20,665 nt of DNA from Elysia marginata (lineage: Eukaryota > Mollusca > Gastropoda > Plakobranchidae), in assembly GCA_019649035.1 (NCBI GenBank), contig BMAT01003052.1:32415-53079 (forward strand), in the 5' to 3' direction. Made by a program: the position numbers and the translations under genes. Shown one piece after another: positions 9,530 to 18,459 of the stretch. Numbering within the stretch: position 1 is the first letter of the stretch; every line of letters starts with the position of its first letter. The notes beneath the pieces were generated by a model. That model did not search any database. It worked only from the letters and a program-made list of their open reading frames with translations, and was not told where the DNA came from.

Positions 9530-12500
9530 CTGGACAGAGGGAAGAGAACAATTTGGTTGGGTTAGTATAAGGCCTGATCGATTTTAAAAGTACAAAAAAT
9601 ATTTTTTGAAAAAAAATCTGCACAGACTTTTTAAAAACATTTTGTTTACTGCTTATCCGCACCACTCTTCAGTATTACAGAGAGCTTTAGACGCGTCATA
9701 AATAAATCATTGAATTATTAATTATAATAGAAATAATATTATACTTCTTCATTCCATTTTTCTTCCTTTAATAGTATTTTTAATATCATAATCATATTAT
9801 TTTTAATACCACAACATTGTTCACGTAAACATAATGCATTAGGTAATCAAAACACTAGTGTAAGATCACAAAGTAAGTCAATGAATTTCTCATATTCTGT
9901 GGTGCTTTCTTGACTCGACAGAAACATGTCCAATATCTGCTACAGTTTTTTTTTTACAAATGTCCTACAACAAGAGATATGATAAATTTAAAAAAAGGCA
10001 AAAAGCCTTAGAAATTAGTAAAACGTTTTCATCAAATAAAATTTTGTCTTTGAGTGTGTGTAAAATTCTATATGAACATATAAAACGTTCATGATGAAAC
10101 GTCACAAATGTTTTTTTGTTTTTTGTAAAAGTAATTTGTAAACTGGAAAAAGGTGTTTAGATGTCAAAACAACAGGACTGATATAGAGCAACACAGCTGT
10201 AGTAACATGAATCTGTGTTTTCAAAGTCAGAGGATTTAATACTGCATAGTGGCACCCAAGACTTTCATGAAAAAAAACATCTCCTGTTATTTTAAAGAGG
10301 ACAGTTGTGGTTTGTACGGGATGGTGTCAGTACTAAACCAATAAGAGGAAATGTAACCAGATTGTGTGCAACAATCATTACGATGAATCGCTTCTATTTT
10401 TAACAGGAATCGAAGATGAAGTAAACCCAAACACATCAACATTTTCACAAAAATTTCTAAAACATTTTTCAAAAGAAAAGGGCTAGACTTTTATATGGTA
10501 ATGTTGAACCCAAGGGATTGAGAGAGACTAACAGTCAGAGAGGGAAAGTGAGAGGTAGAGAAAGAGTGCGGCGGAAGGGACAGACAGAGTGCGAAGATAG
10601 AAGGAAAATAAACAGAGGGATAGATAGAGATAGAGCGAGAGAGTGATAGAGGGAGGAAGAAAAAAAAGAGACAGATAAAGGCAGAGAGAACAAGTCGTAT
10701 TGTTTTGAATAATTGGCCTAATACTGACATTGTATGTAGCTATCTTGGATAGAGAGCGGTGGATCATTTCCAGTTGACAAAAAAATCTAAAACCCATATA
10801 AAGATAACTCTAGAAAGTCTTACCCGAGTCTTTCCGGGACTAGATCATCTCTAGTTGACACAATGATCTAAAAACCATATAAAGATAACTCATAAAATTC
10901 TTAACCCAGTCTTTCCGGGACTAGATCATCTATAGTTGACACAATTATCTAAAACCCATGTAAAGATAACTCATGAAAATCTTACCCCAGTCTTTCCGGG
11001 ACTAGATCATCTATAGTTGACACAATGATCTAAAACCCATATAAAGATAACTCATGAAATTCTTACCCGTGTCTTTCCGGGACTAGATCATCTATAGTTG
11101 ACACAATTATCTAAAACCCATGTAAAGATAACTCATGAAAGTCTTATCCGAGTCTTTCCGGGACTAGATCATCTCTAGTTGACACAATGATCTAAAACCC
11201 ATATAAAGATAACTCTAGAAATTCTTACCCGAGTCTTTCCGGGACTAGATCATCTCCCCTGTGAACGTAGTCGCCATCGTAGATCTGGTGGTCTGAGTAG
11301 GCCTCATACGGCTCGATATAGCCATACCCGTTGTTGTTGGCCTTCTGGGGCTGCTCCTGGAGAGGGACACACGTAAAGTCCTGTTAGAGAAGTCACAGGA
11401 TCAGAAAAACACTGCACTTGTTACAACAGTCAGGGATAAGTTAGTTCTCTCACAACCAGGGCAAACAGAGTCGCTAGTCGCAGTTTCCATATTAAAAAAA
11501 GGCATTTCAATATTGAATAATGCATTTTCTGAGCTTCAATACTTGAAAATGCATATTGAGTTACGAACGTTTTTTTCAAAAAAAGATCATTTATTACAAA
11601 CGATCAGAAATTAAACATTCCTGGAAAATAAGAATGAATCCACTTTTTTAAAAGACTTTCTGACAAACTTGAATTTCTGGTATCCGACATTTTTGTACTA
11701 GCTTGTGAGACAATATGTTAGAGTTGAGGTACACAGGTTTAACTACAACCAACTAATCTAGAAGATTAGAAATTTCACGCTCACAGCAAAATTGTAGGAC
11801 CTCTGCATTAACAAAGAGCTGGTGAAAGTATTATTTTATAGATATAAAAAAAAAATTATCAAAGATATATGAAATAATATTGATGGTTTGAAATACAACT
11901 TTTATTGTTATTGTTTTTTTGAAGGGTTTGACTCGCAAGTTCAAATTTTATTTATATTGTTTGGTTGAAGGATTTTACTCAAAAGATACATTAAAGGGTT
12001 ATTCTTTTTAACTTTTTTGACATTAAGGCGTTAAGGTCTCAGATTTCAAAATGAGAAAGTCAAAAAAGATATTCAAGAGCTTTTCAAAAAAGTGATTTTT
12101 CAGACAGATCATTATCTGCTAACATTTGCAAAAAGTACCGGTATACTGATGTCCAAAGCATAAAACAGTTGGTTACTTATTAATGAAAAGTACCAGGGGA
12201 TATTTTTAGAAACGATAGGGTAACAGTATCGTGTTGTAGAAAAACTAAAGAAAATGTATAAATTTTCCTTTCAAAAAATAATATCATCGGGGGAACACAG
12301 ATCTTCAAGTGCAGATTTCCTTTGATTAACAAATAACGTGCCTTTAAGGTTAGGGGTATAAATGGGAGGTTCATTTGTTAAAAGCGACTTTAGAAAAAGC
12401 GAGAAGAACTGGGCCACATGCAGGTTGAAATGAATCGTGTGGAAACACATAACTGAAACATATCTTAAGATCTTTGAGGGAAAATGATTTAAAATATTAT

Positions 12501-15500
12501 AAACTTAAGCATAAATACTGCGATAACACCATCAAATAATTATGTTTGTAAAATTTGATTTAAAAAGGAATTCTGTGTACAATTATCAAATTAAAAGTCT
12601 TTTTTTTCTGTTTAATATCTAGGGACACAGTTTTAACGAGGTTGCAGATATCAAAGACAACCAGGGCAAATAACGGAATAATAAAAAAACAAGGGTTCAT
12701 TTAAGGTCGTCAGAATCAAGCAAATGTTTCAACATTTCTTGTAGCAACAGCGAAAAGAGTCTGAACTGATAGAAAAAGACTGAACTGATTGGAAGAGGCG
12801 TGGTTATGAAAAGAATGCTGAAGGTCTCAGGAGTGTTTCCATAATATGTTACAAGCGGTGCAAAGATTTTAACATGTATTAACATTGTAGCCTACATCTG
12901 TGATATCCATATGGAGAAATCTCCATGATATTAAACATTAACTTAAGATGGAAATAAAAAAAGGAACTTCAACAATGGAAGGGGAGATATCAAGAAGAAT
13001 GTAACTCTACTACACAAAAGTGACCGAAGATGAGCGAGGGTCAATGAGAGGACGTGTGGATGCCGATGAAGGGACGAGGATGGATTTCGGTCTATGGTTC
13101 CTGGCCCATGAGAGAAGAGATGTGTGCTCTCCTCCCCGTGCCGCCTCGGGGTCGCAAACATCACCGTTAAGGTGACGCTATGAGAAGCGATGGGCGAAGA
13201 AGATGAAACAGCAGGATGAGACAATAACGTCTATGATTCTTATATTTAGGAGCGTGATTTAAGATGAGGTTTGTCAATAAAGATATTTTGTAATTTTATA
13301 ATACTTGGAAAGCTATTGTTCAGTTGTTCTCGCTAAATTTATGATCGCCAGTGTTAGCTCTTTTCAAATGGACAGGTGGCATTCAATATGTTTATAAATC
13401 TTTGCTAAAACTACTCTCTATCTAGTACAAAGCACAGAATACAGAATAAGTACAGAAGCAAGTACAAATACATTGACCCCCTAAAAACTTTCATAAAACA
13501 ATTAGGAATATTACTGTTGTAATTTTTACGGAACTCAAAAATCTATGGGGTATGTAAGCAACACGCTCATCCAAACCACACATAGTTTCTTCTTTTTAGG
13601 TACAATTGTTTTTCTTTTTGTTATTACAACACAAACAAAGAATATCTTCATGCATATTCTACCTGCTAAGATGCAGCGGCTCTTTATCAACTCTTCATGT
13701 ATCACATCCAGTATAAACAAGTCCCATGTCGCAAATTTCACTTTACATGTTTTTTTACTTAAATTCCGAATCCTTCGCACTGTACTGACTGGCACAGTAA
13801 AAGAGGCTTTTGAAAGCCGTAGGTCAAACTACACATTGGCTACACAAAGAGATCACTCACTAAACATGTAGCCACAGTGTCTGGATCATACTGGTTATCT
13901 CCTCATTTCATACTTGTACAAATCCATACACATAAAATCAAAACTCCACATTTTGTCTACTAACGCTCATTAAAGCATAGAGGTAGGGCCTTTGAAATTT
14001 ACAAGAGTTTTTAAGGGGCAAGTTAACTTATACTTTATTGGATTTTTTGTTTCTTCTACCATTTAGTCAAAGCACAGGAAAGTGCTCAAGTTTTAGGTTT
14101 CAAAGATAAAAAACAGATAATTAGCTGTATCACATACATACATGTTTTTTCGCCCAAATTTAAGAGCAGACTTGAATATGAATGCCTTACAAGCCGAAGG
14201 TTTAATTTTTTTCTCTTGTACTTACATATGACACTTTGCATACTTAACTAGTGGGACAAAGTTATCATCGAATGCTAAGCTTGAAACCTGAAAGTCTGTT
14301 TTCTACGTTTCATATTATATACTACACTTTTATTACGACCTATAAAATGAAACACAGTGTGTTGAGTAGACCCACCTTATAAGGCATATCATCGTAGTCT
14401 GCGGAGAAGCGGTACATCTCCTTGTTGTAGTCCTGGCGTAGCTGGCCCATCAGGGTGGACGGCGAGTCGAGCTTGTCCCGTTTCTTGACCGTCTTGTCCG
14501 AGCTGCTGTCCGTGTCGGTGTAGGAGCCTGGGGGAGCCGGAGGAGGAGGCGTATGCCCTTCGTCTTAGTCGGTGGACAGTGTGGACAGTGCGAGGGTAGT
14601 GTGGGTGTTAAGATTGGGTAGTAGGGTGGGGGAAATTTTTGTTTTGTTTGGTGTGTAGAACCGTTTAAGTTGGCGTTTGTGTATTGAATACGGCAATAAA
14701 GTAGCAGTAGTTTTTTAGCCGTTTGTTTTGTTGTTATCAAAAAGCCAGGGTTGATGAGATCAAACAGTTTCGAAATAGATGTGGAAGAGTTTATGTTTTT
14801 TTGGTGTTATGAAGCACACAGGTTAGAGAATTTATAGAAAGATTATAATACAGGTTTAAATTTAAAATATATAGATAGTCAGTATTTGTGCAAGGAATTC
14901 ATGGGTTACATTTAACGATGTAAAAGTGTCATATACCGAAGTGATTTCATGCAAGTTTTAGTTTGTCAATCATGACGCAGCAAGAATGTTTCCGTTGAGT
15001 AGATAATGAATTTTTTTTTATTTCAGAATTTTCAATTGGAAGTATAAATGTTAAATTACAAAATTGACAAGGATGGTCATCATTTTTTTATTCATTGTAT
15101 TGAATATAGAGGGGTGTTTTTTCGTAGGACAAAACAAATTTTTTGTGTGTGCATGTGACGTTGTAAGTTTTTGTACACAAAAGAAGAAGAAAAAAAAAGT
15201 GTAGGGAGACGGAAAGAAAAGTGGCAGGGTTGGTTTTGTGGTTTGGGTTAGGACCAGGGCAGGGGCCGGGAGGAAGAGAGGGAGAGAGAAAAAAGCAAAG
15301 CACTTTGATTGCATGCAAACTACTGGTATAATGTTTTAGTAGCATGGAGAGTAGGCGTGACTGTTAGTGATGAAGGATGAGGAAGGAAGCTTACATGCAA
15401 TCTCAACTCATAGACTAAGTCAATGGACTACTTGAAGGGCGCGAGTGTATATGACTGATGGAGGGGATAGAAAATGAAACCTACATGCAGTTTCAGGAGG

Positions 15501-18405
15501 TAAGCAAAGATGAAAGAGCAAAGATTTGTGAACACGAAAATGGTGTACTTGATGGTTTGGCATTTGGGTTGAAATATAGCTGGCTTCTTTCATAACAACA
15601 TTAACAATTTTATGGAGCGATATAGGTTCCCATATATTTAAAGTGGAAGGCATTGAATATGAGCGATAATGAATGATACATGGAAAATTGGGCAATTTCA
15701 GCATAATTATAAACTTAGCAATTCAACTACCTGTGATAAAGAATAACTAAATGATTGATAATGGAATTCTTTAATATTAGTAAAAATATTTCAGATACGA
15801 TGTAAGGCAGCACGACTGAGTTAGAGAAATGATACTTTTTGTCTACACAATAATTATTTAGTACACTATTCCTATCAATTTCAAACTATTCCTTTCAGTA
15901 CTAATTTTCTTCAAACCCATGTTTTCTAGTAGATTTAATTACAGTAGTTTTAAATCTAGGTAGGTTTCTCCCTAAACCCAAGAAAAAGCATTTGGATATG
16001 AATAGCCTTGTGTTAACAGATATCACGTGGACAGGGTAAGATTTAAACTAATGTAGGCTGTCAAATATGAGCACTCTATGTGTTAAAGCAAGTCAATGAA
16101 CGAAAATGAGAGAACTAGCCAAATGGAATATAATTATGGAAAGATGATATTTTGATCTACAAGTGCAATATACAAACATAATGTGTGGTTAATAGGGATA
16201 TGCTTTTAAATTAATTGACCTGTGTATATAAATCTCACAAACCAAGGTTGAATCAGTCGGGTTGCATATAGAATGATAGGTAAAGAGGATAGCATATTTT
16301 CTCAAGGGTATTATATAAGCACGATATAAAAGCTTTCAAACTTTTTTTTCCCTTTCACAGTTCCATTCAGTTAAAATGCGCTTCATAGTTTAATTAAAGC
16401 CATTGTAACACTTGGTTTGTGAAATATTTTACAACTAGTCTAAAGGTTTAAATATAACCTAGAAAATAATGTTCAAAGTCATAATTTTATGACCAAATTG
16501 AGTAGTAGGTGAGACTATAATGAAAGCTTCATTAGCATAGAGAATGGGCACAAGTTTGAGACAGTGTGAACAGATTTTAAGCGGCTCGCCACCTTAACAC
16601 GCAGATACAGATTTTGTTTTAAATCCAACATAATATTTTCCTATAACCTATAAAAATCTTATAGATCTATCTATATGTTTTTCATAGATTACAATGAAGC
16701 TCGAAGCAGACAGATTCTCTCTGATATTTCTTTGCTCTAAGAACGACAAGGTCCTATAACTAATTTCTGGCAAAAATTGTTTTTCACATACCAAATTATC
16801 TTTGTAAGAGTTTTCTGTAATATGTTAAAGAATAAAGAGAATTCTAAACTCTCTTTAGGTTGTTTTTCAACACAATCAACAATTCGATTTGGTAGCAGAG
16901 TGTAGTGCTGTTTAGTGCAAAAGCTTTAAAGTTGATTTTCTTAAAACTATACCGAGTGAAGAAATGACCTATTCATTCTCATGGCACGAGTTGAAATAAC
17001 CATTTATCATATTTTAATATGTTTTATAGTAAAATCATCAAAACTCTACCGCTTCTAGTTCATCACAGCGGGTACAAAAATTTTAAAAATTCAGAATATT
17101 TTGAGTTGTATCGGCAAAAAAAAAGACTCACCCAAAACACTGCCTGCGTGCTTCTCATTGCGGCACCTCATGTAGAGAACGCAGGCCAGACCAGCCACGA
17201 ACATCACTACGACGCCAGCGATCACGCCGATAATGATAAAGGTGATCGGGAGGACGTCTGTAGCAATAGTAGGGGTATAAGAGTTGTAGTGGAAAGGGAG
17301 GAGGGGGCGGGGTGTGTTACAGAAAAAAAAACACATAACATATACCATGTTTTATCTTATCATTAAAATCCAAATCAACTTTTATGTCTATAAAGTTCAC
17401 AAAAATGTTTGATCTGACTGATAGAAGCTTTTTTATGCACTTGTTTTAACTAGACAAGATGGCTACAAGAAAAATTCACCACGCTGTCACCATGATGGTG
17501 TGTCTAGTTATTTACCCTGCCAGAGATGAAAATGTAACATGTGTCCTTGACATTATCATCAACATAATAGTTTTTAGATCAAATACTTCAAACCCGAACA
17601 GGAATAGTATTTTACTTCGGATAACGATCAAATAATCCATTTATCATTACATGAACTAAGATCAAAGATATTAGTAATTAGCAGTTCTAATTAGCAAAAT
17701 ATTAATGATAATAATAATAATAGTAATAATAATAATAATAATAAATATAATAATAACAATAATAAAGTACATTGATTTAGCGCTCTATGCCTAGACCTCT
17801 AAGCGCTTTACAAAACACATGCGCACATTCATCCAATGGACTCTCTCCATTCACATCACACAACCATAGATATTGTTCCAATTACTACAGTTCAAACTGA
17901 TAATTGCCCCTAAAATCCAAAGTATCGACTACTTACGGTTATCGATTCAGAAAACTATCAAGTACTCACGAACACGTTTTTTCCACGAGTTGTATCTTCT
18001 CACTGACGGTGCCATAGCAGTTGGTCATGGTACAGTTGTAGTAAAAAGTATCGACTACTAACGATTATCGATTCATAAAACTACCGAGTACTCACGTTTT
18101 TCCACTAGTTGTATCTTCTCACTGACGGTGCCATAGCAGTTGGTCATGGTACAGTTGTAGTAGCCGAAGTCTTCAGACTGGGCCGATGCGATGTGGAGGA
18201 TGCTCTTTACTCCATACAGCATGTGAACCGTCTGTAGTTAGAGGGAGGAGTTTGAAAAAAGATTGTATCAATAGTAAAAAGGAATAGACAGATAGTGAGA
18301 AAGCTAACGAGAGGGAGGGAAAGATCTACAAAATATATCCTTCTGTTCTTTGCTTACATTCTCTCATCTTTCCCTTTCTTCTCCTTTTGCTCTCTCTCTC
18401 TCTCT

Positions 18406-18459
<54 letters not shown>

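Noticed and set aside
10491-10797. Leu/Ser-rich minus-strand open frames in the last Kirrel intron
   Set aside because: Translation of the GA/CT low-complexity tract; the exon chain skips it with good splice sites.
13545-13871. 108-codon plus-strand open frame with a hydrophobic stretch
   Set aside because: It lies in a Kirrel intron, is AT-rich with no splice sites or homology, and an overlapping minus-strand frame is equally open.
17448-17509. Inverted repeat AACTAGACA ... TGTCTAGTT, considered as a short transposon or a structured RNA
   Set aside because: The arms are only 9 bases with about 44 bases between; no target-site duplication, and such hairpins are expected by chance in this much AT-rich sequence.
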